This document shows, piece by piece, positions 1 to 8,631 of a stretch of 64,000 bases of DNA. How positions within the stretch are numbered: the stretch's first letter is position 1; each line of letters starts with the position of its first letter. Location: NCBI RefSeq assembly GCF_963664135.1, contig NZ_OY760905.1:558001-622000 (forward strand). Direction: 5' to 3'. The stretch comes from an uncultured Acetobacterium sp. (lineage in GTDB: Bacteria; Bacillota; Clostridia; Eubacteriales; Eubacteriaceae). Position numbers and translations under genes: made by a program. The notes under the pieces are model-generated. The model did no database searches, had not been told where the DNA came from, and saw nothing but the letters and a program-made list of their open reading frames with translations.

Positions 1-146
1 TATTTCTTGCCGATTGCATTCAACCCTTCCATCACCATATCATAAAGATCCTGGGCTTTAATTCCCTGTTGGATTAATTCGTCTGCCAATTCCTCAGCTT
101 CATTCAACTTTAAATCCGCAATCAGTTCGATCAGTTTATTCTTCAT
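1..146 (-). CDS. Corrinoid methyl-carrier protein, N-terminal fragment (cut by window edge)
   Basis: The first 48 residues of a protein that runs off the left edge. It begins MKNKLIELIADLKLNEAEEL and reads as the helical cap domain of small corrinoid proteins, as in MtaC/MtbC-type carriers. The DxHxxG cobalamin-binding loop would lie outside the window. The start has a GAGGGG ribosome-binding site. It would be a third corrinoid protein in this locus, downstream of the DUF2284 gene. An operator-like palindrome lies 20 bp upstream, so it may have its own promoter. The family call is inferred from the cap pattern and context only. Confidence 0.6.
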   Translation of the reverse strand, partial: MKNKLIELIADLKLNEAEELADELIQQGIKAQDLYDMVMEGLNAIGKK

Positions 147-165
147 CTTTTCCCCTCAACTCTTA

Positions 166-181
166 CGTACAGATCTGTATG
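166..181. promoter_or_regulatory. Operator-like palindrome, copy 1
   Basis: The site CGTACAGATCTGTATG is close to a perfect palindrome and lies 20 bp upstream of the left-edge corrinoid gene start. A matching site at 4767-4782 (CGTACAAGTAAGTATG, 12 of 16 identical, same TAC-N6-GTA spacing) lies about 25 bp upstream of the CobW-type GTPase. The symmetry and repeat are seen directly. Binding by a TetR-type regulator is inference, and no such regulator gene is in the window. Confidence 0.5.
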
Positions 182-221
182 TTTGATTATAGCATAATTA
201 CTTTTTTCAGCCTACTCATTT

Positions 222-674
222 TCAGCTAGCCTGATAGAGTACCAGCCCAAAATAGGTCACCTTATCAGCACCGTTATTATAAGTCATTCCCAAACTGCGG
301 CTCAACCCGACAACATCAATGCCGGCAGCTTCCAGGGATGGAATGGCATCCTCAGGAAAACGACAGGGTTCGTCCGTCAGGATAGCACAGCTTTTACAAA
401 TACTGCAGGTACCGGCGTCCAACATTTCTTGATAATCATAACGGCTCTTCACCGGATAGGCTTTGGAAAATACCAACCCTTCGCCATAGCCTTTTATTAA
501 TTGTCGATAATGCTCCAGATCTCCCACCGCCGGAGAGCACCTGTGATTTTTTCCGTAGAATCCACAATAGTTATCGGCACAGCGGTCGCGAACTTCCTGA
601 GTAATATGAATGGTATTGATGTTGTCAATTTCTGCGATTTCAGTAAATTTTCCTCTTTCAAGATAGCTTTTCAT
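222..674 (-). CDS. DUF2284-type cysteine-rich metal-binding protein
   Basis: A 150-residue protein with several cysteine groups: CADNYCGFYGKNHRC near residues 32-46, CSICKSC near 90-96 and a further Cys in DEPCRFP. It ends in a conserved hydrophobic stretch with SLGMTYNNG. This pattern matches DUF2284 (predicted metal-binding, probably an Fe-S or zinc site), slightly shorter than usual. The function is unknown. It lies between a methyltetrahydrofolate methyltransferase and a corrinoid protein gene, all on the minus strand, so it probably serves the methyl-transfer pathway. A redox or activation role for the corrinoid proteins is possible but only inferred. The start has an AGGAG site. Confidence 0.7.
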   Translation of the reverse strand: MKSYLERGKFTEIAEIDNINTIHITQEVRDRCADNYCGFYGKNHRCSPAVGDLEHYRQLIKGYGEGLVFSKAYPVKSRYDYQEMLDAGTCSICKSCAILTDEPCRFPEDAIPSLEAAGIDVVGLSRSLGMTYNNGADKVTYFGLVLYQAS

Positions 675-772
675 GTTCTTCTCCTAATATTTTTTTCAGC
701 TTATAAGCATTGACAGCCCTTCTCCTGAAGGTTCAGGAAAAGGGCCAAAAGATTGGAATACGGTCATTGTCG

Positions 773-1576
773 CTATTTTTTCACAAACTCAATTTTTGCT
801 CCGGTGGTGTACTTCCGACAGAATCGGTCCCGACCTAAAAGCAGCTCGGTGGCTTTTAGAGACTCGATCAGCGGCACATTTTCCGGGTTGACCACCGCCG
901 AATCCATGCCGGCTGCCACGGCTAATGTCAGGAAGGTGCGGTTGACGAGAGCCCGGTTGGGCAGACCGAAGGAAATATTGCTCAGTCCTCCGGTGATATG
1001 GGCTTCCGGATAAGTCGCCCGGATGGCCCGGATCGATTCAAAGGCAATCAGACCCGCCTGCTGATCAGTGGCTACGGCCATAATCAAGGGGTCAATATAG
1101 ACTTTATCATCAGCGATCCCGGCTGCCCGGGTGGCCTTAAAAATCCGCGCCAATACTGTCATCCGTTCGGCAACGGTTTTTGGCATCCCGGATTGCGATT
1201 CGTCCAGCGCCAGCGCAATGACATTGCAATCACGTTCTTTGATCAAGGGAATAAAACTTTTCAGTCGTTCCGGATCACCATTAATGGAATTGATCATTGG
1301 CGTTGCTTTGACCGCATGAATGGCTGATTGGATCACTTCCGGGGTAGAGCTGTCGATGCAGATCGGGGTATCAGTGACAGATTGCACGACCTCCAGCAGC
1401 CACAGCATGTCCTCTTTCTCCCGGGAGGGATCGGTGCCGGCGTTCACGTCTAGATAGTCGGCCCCGGTATTGGCCTGATCCCGAGCCGTTTTTCTGATGA
1501 AGTCCGCATCCCGGTTGATGATGGCCTCCTGAATGGCTTTGCGGGTGCCATTTATTTTTTCTCCGATAAATATCAT
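773..1576 (-). CDS. Methyltetrahydrofolate:corrinoid methyltransferase (AcsE/MtvA-like)
   Basis: A 267-residue pterin-binding TIM-barrel protein, the usual size for the family. It opens with IGEKINGT and has DVNAG (residues 43-47), CIDSS with Asp75, Asn96, IDPL (about 161-164) and SNISFGLP with Asn200. These match the pterin-binding residues known from AcsE-type methyltransferases. Its likely role is to move the methyl group from the corrinoid protein of set 1 to tetrahydrofolate, feeding the Wood-Ljungdahl pathway. It starts 12 bp after the URO-D-type gene, so the two are likely co-transcribed. The physiological direction of transfer is inferred. Confidence 0.9.
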   Translation of the reverse strand: MIFIGEKINGTRKAIQEAIINRDADFIRKTARDQANTGADYLDVNAGTDPSREKEDMLWLLEVVQSVTDTPICIDSSTPEVIQSAIHAVKATPMINSINGDPERLKSFIPLIKERDCNVIALALDESQSGMPKTVAERMTVLARIFKATRAAGIADDKVYIDPLIMAVATDQQAGLIAFESIRAIRATYPEAHITGGLSNISFGLPNRALVNRTFLTLAVAAGMDSAVVNPENVPLIESLKATELLLGRDRFCRKYTTGAKIEFVKK

Positions 1577-1588
1577 GGTGTCTCCGTT

Positions 1589-2716
1589 CTATTTCCAGTC
1601 ATTGGCGGCCTGGAACATCCCCACCATATTTTCAAATTTTGTATTGGCTGGCGCATCACAGCCGGCAGTGATAAACAGCCCTTTAGGCCCGATGTCATCA
1701 ATCAATTTGGTGACATAATCTTTTACTTCCTGGGTTGTCCCAGTTGCCAGCAAGGGTGCTGGCACATCGCCCATGATCGCCACATGGTCGCCGAGTATTT
1801 TTCGGGCATTTCTTAGATCGGTCATACCATCAGTATTGATGATGGCTTTCTTTTCGGGGATTTCCAAAAACCGTTCAATATCGCGATCCCAACATTGGTC
1901 GAGATGGAAAGTAGCAATATTATTATTTTCAATGAGTGCCAATCCCATGGCTTTCATTCCCGGCCAAACCAGACGATTCCATATTTTAGGTGATACCAAA
2001 GCACTGGCGCCCCGCCAGCCGCCAACCCAGGCACCACTTCCACACAGCGGATTTATGCTGGCCAACATCCCGGCAATTGAACCAGGTAACATCACCTCAA
2101 TTGATTTTTCAATTTTATCTGGGATTTTATAACAGTCCATAAAAAACTGAGACATGGATCGTCCACCGCACAGCACTTCAAATGGCGGGCTGGCAACACC
2201 GCTATTAACGACGGGAAGATCACTGTTTATAAATAGCGCAACATTTTTCTGTCCATTTTTCTGCTGATATGCGATACTTTCCTGAAATTCGTTCATATCC
2301 ACAAGCGTGGGGAAAATCCGATTAAATATTGTTTCAAAACCCTGTTCAATGATCACATCATAATCTTCCGGGGTGAGGACATTCGTTTCAACGACTTGCC
2401 ATAAAGAATCATCCGGCAATTCTCTGCCAGGCATTTTTATCTTTGACAGCCAGGCCATTGGCAGACTATGATCTGAGCGCATTCCGGTAACGCCAGTGTT
2501 CAGGCAATCAACTGGTGTAATCGCATCGATTTCATTGATATAATCAAGCGTTGTTTTAATCATAATGTCCGAATTCATCGCAAAATCTTTCATTTTCACA
2601 TTCATATGGGCAGCAGGTGCGGCTTGTCCCATAAAGCAAGTGGTAACACGTTCATTTTTGAAATTAACCGTATCTTTTATCTTCTGTGATCTTTCTTCGT
2701 ACAATTTACTTGCCAT
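1589..2716 (-). CDS. URO-D family zinc methyltransferase (substrate:corrinoid, set 1)
   Basis: A 375-residue protein of the uroporphyrinogen decarboxylase superfamily, in the branch used by anaerobic methyltransferases (MtaA/MtbA-like and O-demethylase methyltransferases). Candidate metal ligands are His271 and Cys275 in FHLDQCWDRD and Cys353 in TAGCDAP. The start was set at MASKLYEERS, which has a clear AAGGAG site and begins one base after the corrinoid gene stop; a longer reading would overlap that gene by about 100 bp. It likely transfers a methyl group from a methylated substrate to the adjacent corrinoid protein. The substrate cannot be read from sequence: methoxyaromatics, methylamines, betaines or methyl halides are all possible. 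Confidence 0.8.
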   Translation of the reverse strand: MASKLYEERSQKIKDTVNFKNERVTTCFMGQAAPAAHMNVKMKDFAMNSDIMIKTTLDYINEIDAITPVDCLNTGVTGMRSDHSLPMAWLSKIKMPGRELPDDSLWQVVETNVLTPEDYDVIIEQGFETIFNRIFPTLVDMNEFQESIAYQQKNGQKNVALFINSDLPVVNSGVASPPFEVLCGGRSMSQFFMDCYKIPDKIEKSIEVMLPGSIAGMLASINPLCGSGAWVGGWRGASALVSPKIWNRLVWPGMKAMGLALIENNNIATFHLDQCWDRDIERFLEIPEKKAIINTDGMTDLRNARKILGDHVAIMGDVPAPLLATGTTQEVKDYVTKLIDDIGPKGLFITAGCDAPANTKFENMVGMFQAANDWK

Positions 2717-2717
2717 C

Positions 2718-3335
2718 TTACAACATCTCCTTGCATAATCTGACGGCCGACTGGGCGTCATCGCCAACTGCATCGGCACCAGTATATTTAACAACTGATT
2801 CATCGGTGGGTCCACCACCGATCACAATTTTGACCTGATCTCTCAACCCGGCTGCTTCAACCGCTTTTACTGTGTTTAGGATCGAATCATAGCAGGTTGT
2901 TAACAGACAGGACAGTGCCAAAATTGGCGCACCGGATTCTTTCAGCGCATTGACGAATACTTCCGGTTTGGCATCCACACCGACATCGATGACATCGAAG
3001 CCTCCTGATTTAAGCATCACATAAACTAAATCTTTACCGATATCATGAATATCCCCTTCAACGGTTCCCAGAACAACTTTAGCCAAAACTTCACTTGTTT
3101 TTCCATCCAGGTGTGGTGCCAGCATTTCGCCCACTTCTTTGAACATTTCCCCGGACATCATCAGATCGGAAACAAAATATTCTCCGGCGCTGAACAATTC
3201 ACCAACCTTGATCATCCCGGCTTCGCCTTCTTTAAGAATCTCTAAGGGATCGGTGCCGTTATCCAATTCTTGCTGGACCGCTTTCATCAGCTCATCCATT
3301 TCCAGATTCGCCAGTAATTCACTAATTTTCGCCAT
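2718..3335 (-). CDS. Corrinoid methyl-carrier protein (set 1)
   Basis: A 205-residue corrinoid protein with an N-terminal helical cap (about residues 1-85) and a C-terminal Rossmann-like B12 domain. It carries the base-off cobalamin motif DIHDIG at residues 95-100, then an SCLLTT segment and IGGGPTD. The length is typical of MtaC/MtbC-type carriers. The start was placed at MAKISELL because GGAGG lies 8 bases before it; an earlier in-frame ATG overlaps that site. It is the methyl shuttle between the URO-D-type methyltransferase and the methyltetrahydrofolate methyltransferase encoded downstream. Confidence 0.92.
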   Translation of the reverse strand: MAKISELLANLEMDELMKAVQQELDNGTDPLEILKEGEAGMIKVGELFSAGEYFVSDLMMSGEMFKEVGEMLAPHLDGKTSEVLAKVVLGTVEGDIHDIGKDLVYVMLKSGGFDVIDVGVDAKPEVFVNALKESGAPILALSCLLTTCYDSILNTVKAVEAAGLRDQVKIVIGGGPTDESVVKYTGADAVGDDAQSAVRLCKEML

Positions 3336-3493
3336 TTCTTTATCCTCCATGTTTTGTATAGTTCGATTTTTTTATTTGAACCGAATATGACAGAAGGAGA
3401 AACTCATCACCATTAAATAAAATTTTAATATAATTAACAATCTGAAAATATTACTTTTATATTTATCCTGATTTATGTTAATATGATAATAAT

Positions 3494-3571
3494 GAGAACT
3501 CCTTTTACGCTTCTTTGTACAATGTGGCCCGCAATGCCTGTACCTTGAAATATTAAGGAGTCTCTTTTTTT
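3494..3571 (+). ncRNA. Candidate structured RNA or leader with terminator-like end
   Basis: A nested inverted repeat in a 308 bp gap. The outer arms are GAGAACTCCTT (3494-3504) and AAGGAGTCTC (3555-3564), followed on the plus strand by a run of T. Inside are GTACA/TGTAC (3517-3521 and 3539-3543) and a small TGTG/CGCA stem. On the plus strand this looks like a short RNA ending in an intrinsic terminator, with an AT-rich TATGAT-like box just upstream. On the minus strand it would be a structured leader of the set 1 corrinoid gene with no T-run. It matches no riboswitch class I know. Confidence 0.4.
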
Positions 3572-3643
3572 CTTTTCTGCATTCACCTTACCTCCAGATT
3601 TTATTTGCTTTATAATACCGACGGTTTAATCGGTTATTACCCT

Positions 3644-4132
3644 CTAGTCTTGATGCCCGCAGATTTCGTCATGGTGATGATGATGTCCATGACAGACCGG
3701 ACATGCCTCCGCTTCTTTTTCATCGCTTTTTGAATCACCATGTACTGTCTCGCGATAGTCCGTCAATAACTCAAATACGCTGCAGGTTCTTTCCAATGCC
3801 ATATGAAAATACTGAATGCTCTTATCTTTGGGAACCCCGCTGACAATCCCATTTAAGGTTAATCGTCCGGCTCGGCTGCTACCATCCGCTGCGATGATTT
3901 CACTGATGATCGGCTGGTTTTGGCTGGTACAACTTAATTTAATAAAATTTTCATCACCCAGTTCTATTAAACCTTTAATGTGTCCGATGACGACTGTTTC
4001 TGTTTTGCCAATTTGTTCAATATAACTCGACACGAAGAACCTTCCGATTTCCTGCCATTTTTCATTTAGTATTTCCTGCCGTGACGTCAACGTTGTTTCG
4101 ACCGCCAGTGTTTCAAAATTATTCTGATACAT
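3644..4132 (-). CDS. Small protein with His/Cys-rich tail, partner of CobW-type GTPase
   Basis: A 162-residue protein of unknown family. The body contains the segment VVIGHIKGLIEL and the tail has CPVC followed by HGHHHHHDEICGHQD, an evident metal-binding cluster. The body resembles the His-rich protein at 12125-12622 (shared IGHIK segment), where the His-rich part is at the N terminus instead. Each is adjacent to a short CobW-type GTPase. The start was set at MYQNNFE because GGAG lies 6 bases upstream; a start 12 bases earlier is possible. It lies 16 bp after the GTPase gene. A metal store or metal-transfer role for the zinc or cobalt enzymes nearby is inference. Confidence 0.65.
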   Translation of the reverse strand: MYQNNFETLAVETTLTSRQEILNEKWQEIGRFFVSSYIEQIGKTETVVIGHIKGLIELGDENFIKLSCTSQNQPIISEIIAADGSSRAGRLTLNGIVSGVPKDKSIQYFHMALERTCSVFELLTDYRETVHGDSKSDEKEAEACPVCHGHHHHHDEICGHQD

Positions 4133-4148
4133 GGTTTTCTCCATTTCC

Positions 4149-4742
4149 TTAATTGAGTAGCTGTTCTATTTGATTTTCTGTTAATTCGTTCAGATTTATT
4201 TCTGTAATTAGTACCTTGCAATTATATTTTATGATGATCTGTTTAGATTTTTTGATTTCTTCTTCACTTCCCAGATCAATTTTATTAATGACTGCATGGT
4301 TTGCCAATGGAATCGCTGACTGTAAATAAGGTTCCAGAACTGCTTCAAACATCTCCACCCGGGTCGGGTCCATAATAAAAATATTATTGATCTGTGCGGC
4401 TGTAAAACCACTGTGGAAAAGCGGCTGATATAAGCTTGTCGGATCCGCTGCCCCAGAAGGTTCCATCAGGATGTATTCGATTTTATAATCCGTCATTAAT
4501 TGCTGGATAGTCTCTTCCAAGCTGATTGCCAGCGTACAGCAGATACAGCCGCCAAATAGTTCCCAGACATCATAACCCAATTTTTTCATCTGTAAATTAT
4601 CGATCCCGATTACACCAATCTCATTGATGATAATGGCACATTTCTTTTTATTCCGGGCCAGATATTTTGCACATTTTAAAAGTAATGACGTCTTCCCCGA
4701 ACCAAGAAAACCGGTGAAAAGTATTAATTTGGTATCTGTCAT
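4149..4742 (-). CDS. Short CobW/COG0523-type GTPase
   Basis: A roughly 197-residue G3E-family GTPase. Visible motifs are the Walker A GFLGSGKTS (about residues 11-19), the metal-site motif GGCICC (CxCC) near residue 65, EPSGAADP and the guanine-specificity motif NKID. It ends soon after the GTPase domain, so the usual CobW C-terminal domain of full-length members (300-400 residues) is absent. The next gene is a His-rich protein that may supply the missing metal-binding part. Family members insert or traffic Zn, Co or Ni. A start one codon upstream is also possible. A palindromic operator lies about 25 bp upstream. Confidence 0.88.
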   Translation of the reverse strand: MTDTKLILFTGFLGSGKTSLLLKCAKYLARNKKKCAIIINEIGVIGIDNLQMKKLGYDVWELFGGCICCTLAISLEETIQQLMTDYKIEYILMEPSGAADPTSLYQPLFHSGFTAAQINNIFIMDPTRVEMFEAVLEPYLQSAIPLANHAVINKIDLGSEEEIKKSKQIIIKYNCKVLITEINLNELTENQIEQLLN

Positions 4743-4766
4743 CATTCACCTCTCGATCAACTTATA

Positions 4767-4782
4767 CGTACAAGTAAGTATG
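4767..4782. promoter_or_regulatory. Operator-like palindrome, copy 2
   Basis: CGTACAAGTAAGTATG lies about 25 bp before the GTPase start. It shares 12 of 16 bases and the TAC-N6-GTA spacing with the site at 166-181. The equal distance to two start codons of the same strand and locus supports a shared repressor or activator. Confidence 0.5.
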
Positions 4783-5143
4783 GATACAATATAACCCTTT
4801 GAAAACGTTTTGTCAATCTCTAAATTCATAAAATTTAATTTTTTAAGAAATTGACGTTTAAGTCTTTTTTTGCTTCTGAGACAATGGCCGAAAAGACAAA
4901 GAGCTTCTGCATTATAGCTTATTCGCTATGATGCAAAAGCCCCATCAAGGTTAAACCAATTTTCCAGTAACAGCGTCCTCTTCAACAGTAAAAAATGAAA
5001 TTATAAAACATCATTGTAATGATTACCAGTTTGACTGGTTTATATAGAATTATCACATTAATCACAACTGAGTTTGATTTTGCACAAGAAATTCAAACAA
5101 CGGTCAATCGATTCTTTCGTCGTTATCTTATTGATTTTTAAGT
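4783..5143. other. Non-coding gap with two hairpins
   Basis: No gene is seen. A long stem covers about 4903-4947, pairing AGCTTCTGCATTATAGC with GCTATGATGCAAAAGC. On the minus strand it could terminate nothing obvious upstream except the chemoreceptor transcript. A second small hairpin, ACCAGT-TTG-ACTGGT, lies at about 5030-5044. Confidence 0.45.
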
Positions 5144-6675
5144 TTATTTTCTTAAATTAAACTGGTGGATTGTTTCCTTTAATAACTCCGCTTGACTTGA
5201 AAGTTCTTCGCTAGCAGCCGCACTTTCTTCTGATGTTGCCGAATTCTGCTGAACCACTTGTGTCATCTGGTCGATGCCGGCATTAATCTGGGCAATGCCC
5301 GTTGCCTGATCGTTTGAAGCCAGGGCAATATCCCCAACTAAATCGGTGATTTCGCCAATACCGCTGGCAATACCATTAAGAGCCGTTGCGGTTTCGTTGG
5401 TCATTTGCGTCCCATGCTGAACCTTATCGATAGAACCTTCAATCAGCCGGGTGGTTTCCTTTGCCGCTTCGGCACTGCGAGCCGCCAGGGTTCGAACTTC
5501 TTCTGCCACCACCGCAAAGCCCCTGCCATGCTGGCCAGCTCGGGCTGCCTCAACCGCCGCATTTAAAGCCAGAATATTGGTCTGGAAGGCAATGTCGTCA
5601 ATCACTTTAATGATTTTTGAAATGTCCTTGGACGACTGATTGATATCAATCATAGCGTTTTGCATTTCAGCCATCTGGCCGTTACCGATATCAGCATTTT
5701 CACGAACAGTCCCCGTTAATTCCCGAGCTTTATTGGCATTTTTTGCGTTTTCCTTGGTCTGATCGGCAATTTCAGTGATTGATGCCGGCAATTCTTCGAT
5801 GGTACTGGCCTGTTCGGTTGCTCCCTGGGCTAAAGACTGACTGCCAGCGGCCACCTGATTTGCGCCTGAACTAACCTGCAATGCCGCCGTATAGATTTCA
5901 CTTAAGAGGGTATTTAATGTTTTGATAATCTCGTTCAGGGCATTTGAAATTCCTGAAAAATCACCGCTATATGCCTGAATATCATCAATATCAAGGTTAC
6001 CATTCCCAATCTCCCGGGTAACCGCTGATATTTCTTCAATGACACTGTTCAATTGTTTAACGGTGCCATTGACCGATTGTTTCATTTGTCCAAAACCACC
6101 CTCATACTGACCAGTTATACTGGTTCTCAAATTCCCAATCGAAATTCCATCCATTACTGCCGCAATTTCATCTAAAGGCTTGGCAATTTCCATTATGATG
6201 TTGTTCATTCCAGTAATGATGGTTTTCCATGATCCTTTAAAACGTGCCTCATCAGCTTTTATCTGATCTCCCTTGATAATGGCATTTAACAGCGTATCGG
6301 CTTCAACAATCAGATCGCCGACAGATCCTTTGACAACGCCTAAACTCCCATTGATTACCTCGAAGTATTCTTTTAGTTCGGTTGTGTATTGATTGCCTTC
6401 GCCAACGCTCAGATCAAAATTCAGGTCACCATTTGCCAAAAGCAACAGATTTTCTTTGAGTCGTAAAACCTCTTTCTCCGTATAATCAACGAACCTAAAT
6501 TCAAACAAAGGCCGACACCCAAAATTGCCAAGATGATTATTGGCTGATTAAATATTAAGAATTTAGATAAACCATTTTGGTTTAAAATAACTAAAGCCCC
6601 ACAGGTAATCAATAAATAGATCACGAGAATTGGAATACATAATTGAAATAACCATTTTCTTTTGTTATTTTTCAT
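5144..6675 (-). pseudogene. Methyl-accepting chemotaxis protein, frameshifted near its N terminus
   Basis: Two frames together encode a chemoreceptor. The first (from 6675) starts MKNNKRKWLF and gives two membrane helices separated by a very short outer loop. The second (to 5144) carries HAMP-like linker repeats and a full MCP signalling domain, with the hairpin tip around [18 protein letters not shown]. The frames meet near 6508-6515 at CTTTGTTTG, and the second lacks a convincing start. A one-base change would join them. The very short outer loop suggests sensing through the membrane or cytoplasmic part. It lies between the two methyl-transfer sets, which suggests taxis toward their substrate. 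The frameshift may be decay or a sequencing error. Confidence 0.75.
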
Positions 6676-6921
6676 AATTTTTACCTCATATCATAGTTTT
6701 GCCGGGGAAAATTGAATGCCGTAATTGATTGAAAAGATAGTATTTCTATTTGCTAAACATTTTTATAGCTTGCAATTGTTGTAAGAGTATTTTAACTTAT
6801 AAAAAAAGACAATTCCTATAAGCATTAAATATTAAAATAGTCAATCTTAAATTGAGGTTTAAGATTGACTACTGACTGCGTTTATTAATTTTCGATTATT
6901 TTATGACATAAAGTGTAAACC

Positions 6922-7551
6922 TTATGCTCCAATGATTTCCTTAGCTTTAGCTGCCGAGCTGCCAGCGTCTGGGGCATAACCGTCAGCACCGATTTCGTCC
7001 GCATATTCCTGGGTAACTGGGGCACCACCGACGATGACTTTCATCTCAGGCATTGCCACCTTAATTGTCTGGACAGCTTCTTTAAGGGCAGGCATCGTAG
7101 TGGTTAACAGACCAGAGCAGGCAATCAGCACAACGTTGTTATTTTCTTTAGCCGCTTCCACAAATCGTTCTGCTGGTACGTCAACACCCAGATCAACCAT
7201 GTCAAAGCCAGCGCTTTCAAGCATCATGACAACCAAGTTTTTACCGATATCGTGCAGGTCGCCGGCAACGGTTCCCATAATACAAGTTCCCAGTGAACTC
7301 GAGCCATCGCCTGCCATCACTGGTTTTAAAACTTCTACGCCTTTGGACATGGCTTTAGCGGCAATCAGCATTTCTGGTACAAAGATTTCGCCGGATGAGA
7401 ATTTATCGCCGACCACACCCATGGAAGCGATCATCGCATCCAGAATGTCCTGTGCTTTATCGCCAGCATCCAATGCTTCCTGAACGGCTGCGGCAACCTT
7501 CTTTGATTTACCAGTTTCGACTAAACCTTTTACTTCTTCAATTTTCGACAT
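6922..7551 (-). CDS. Corrinoid methyl-carrier protein (set 2)
   Basis: A 209-residue corrinoid protein with a helical cap domain, then the cobalamin motif DLHDIG at residues 98-103, SGLLTTT and VGGAPVT. It has the same architecture as the set 1 carrier at 2718-3335 but is clearly diverged, so the two sets likely serve different substrates or conditions. The start has an AAAGGAG site. It is downstream of the set 2 URO-D-type and methyltetrahydrofolate methyltransferase genes. A 248 bp gap containing a dispersed repeat separates it from them. Confidence 0.93.
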   Translation of the reverse strand: MSKIEEVKGLVETGKSKKVAAAVQEALDAGDKAQDILDAMIASMGVVGDKFSSGEIFVPEMLIAAKAMSKGVEVLKPVMAGDGSSSLGTCIMGTVAGDLHDIGKNLVVMMLESAGFDMVDLGVDVPAERFVEAAKENNNVVLIACSGLLTTTMPALKEAVQTIKVAMPEMKVIVGGAPVTQEYADEIGADGYAPDAGSSAAKAKEIIGA

Positions 7552-7704
7552 GTTGATTTCTCCTTTGATTTAAATGTTTTGATTTTTGTTTTAATATGCT
7601 TATCTTTATTTCATCCACCCGAAACCTGTGTGGGCCCCGGGTTTGGTTGTAACTTATTTTAATATCGTGAACATTAATTGCTTTGATGTTGGTTTATGCA
7701 AACT

Positions 7705-7790
7705 ATTTCGTAACGTGTAGGCGAACAGGCGTTAGCCTGTCCGACGTACAGTGGAGAAATTGTTTGGCATAAACCGGCAGCGAAGCCAAC
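7705..7790 (-). repeat. Dispersed repeat, copy A
   Basis: On the minus strand this reads from GGCTTCGCTGCCGG to CTACACGTTACGAAAT, with an inner palindrome GACAGGCTAACGCCTGTTCG. A shorter relative lies at 13243-13302 and shares both ends. It sits in the gap between the set 2 methyltransferase and corrinoid genes. No coding potential is seen. Confidence 0.5.
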
Positions 7791-7799
7791 AGCTGTTTA

Positions 7800-8597
7800 T
7801 TATTTTACAAAAATACCTTCGCGGAAGGCGCCAATGTATTCCATGCAGTATTCATCTTCGCCCATCATGGCTTCGGTAGCAAACAGCATTCCCATCATAT
7901 CCTTGTTTAAAGGATCCAGGATGAAGCTATCCATGCCGGCGCTCATCGCCAAAACAGCAAAGGCCTGGTTGGCAATCCGTCGGGCTGGCAGATTAAAGGA
8001 AATGTTGCTGACAGCGCCGGTGACATGGATGGTCGGATATTGGGCTTTGATGCCGCGGATGACCTCGGTCACCATCTGAATTCCGTCTTCGGAGGTACAC
8101 AGCATTTCAATCAATGGATCAATATGCATTCTGGAGGGGTCGATATTGTATTCTTTCACCTTAACCATCAGATCGGCAAAGACATCTAGGCGGTCTTTAG
8201 CGGTTTTCGGAATCCCCTTGTCGCTGTTTAACAGGGCAACACATTCCCATTTGGTGTCAGCGATAGCTCTAAATGCCACATCGACCTTGTCTCCTTCCAA
8301 GGAAACGGAATTAAACAGTCCCGGTTTATTACAATATTTCATGGACTCGATGCAGGTATAGACATTAGGGCTATCCACGGCAATCGGTACATCGGTGGCT
8401 TCCTGAACAATGTCAATCAGCCATTTCATGGTTTCCAGTTCGATGTCATCGTCCACAGAAGCACAGACATCAATGAAATTCGCTCCGGCTTCCGCCTGTT
8501 TGATGGCCAGGTTTTTAATAAATTCCGCATCCTTGGCTGCAATCGCTTTGGCGGTTGATGGAATCGCACCGTTAATTTTTTCTCCTATAATGATCAT
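7800..8597 (-). CDS. Methyltetrahydrofolate:corrinoid methyltransferase (set 2)
   Basis: A 265-residue pterin-binding methyltransferase of the AcsE/MtvA type. It shares the opening IGEKING, an Asp in AVDSPNV, Asn in FNSVS, IDPLIE and SNISFNLP with the set 1 enzyme. It differs enough to be a distinct paralogue, for example DVCAS where set 1 has DVNAG. It likely passes the methyl group from the 6922-7551 corrinoid protein to tetrahydrofolate. The start has a strong GGAGG site. It is 34 bp downstream of the URO-D-type gene, so the pair is one transcription unit. Confidence 0.9.
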   Translation of the reverse strand: MIIIGEKINGAIPSTAKAIAAKDAEFIKNLAIKQAEAGANFIDVCASVDDDIELETMKWLIDIVQEATDVPIAVDSPNVYTCIESMKYCNKPGLFNSVSLEGDKVDVAFRAIADTKWECVALLNSDKGIPKTAKDRLDVFADLMVKVKEYNIDPSRMHIDPLIEMLCTSEDGIQMVTEVIRGIKAQYPTIHVTGAVSNISFNLPARRIANQAFAVLAMSAGMDSFILDPLNKDMMGMLFATEAMMGEDEYCMEYIGAFREGIFVK

Positions 8598-8631
8598 GGT
8601 CTTCTCCTCCAGTGATTACTCTTTGTGTAGA

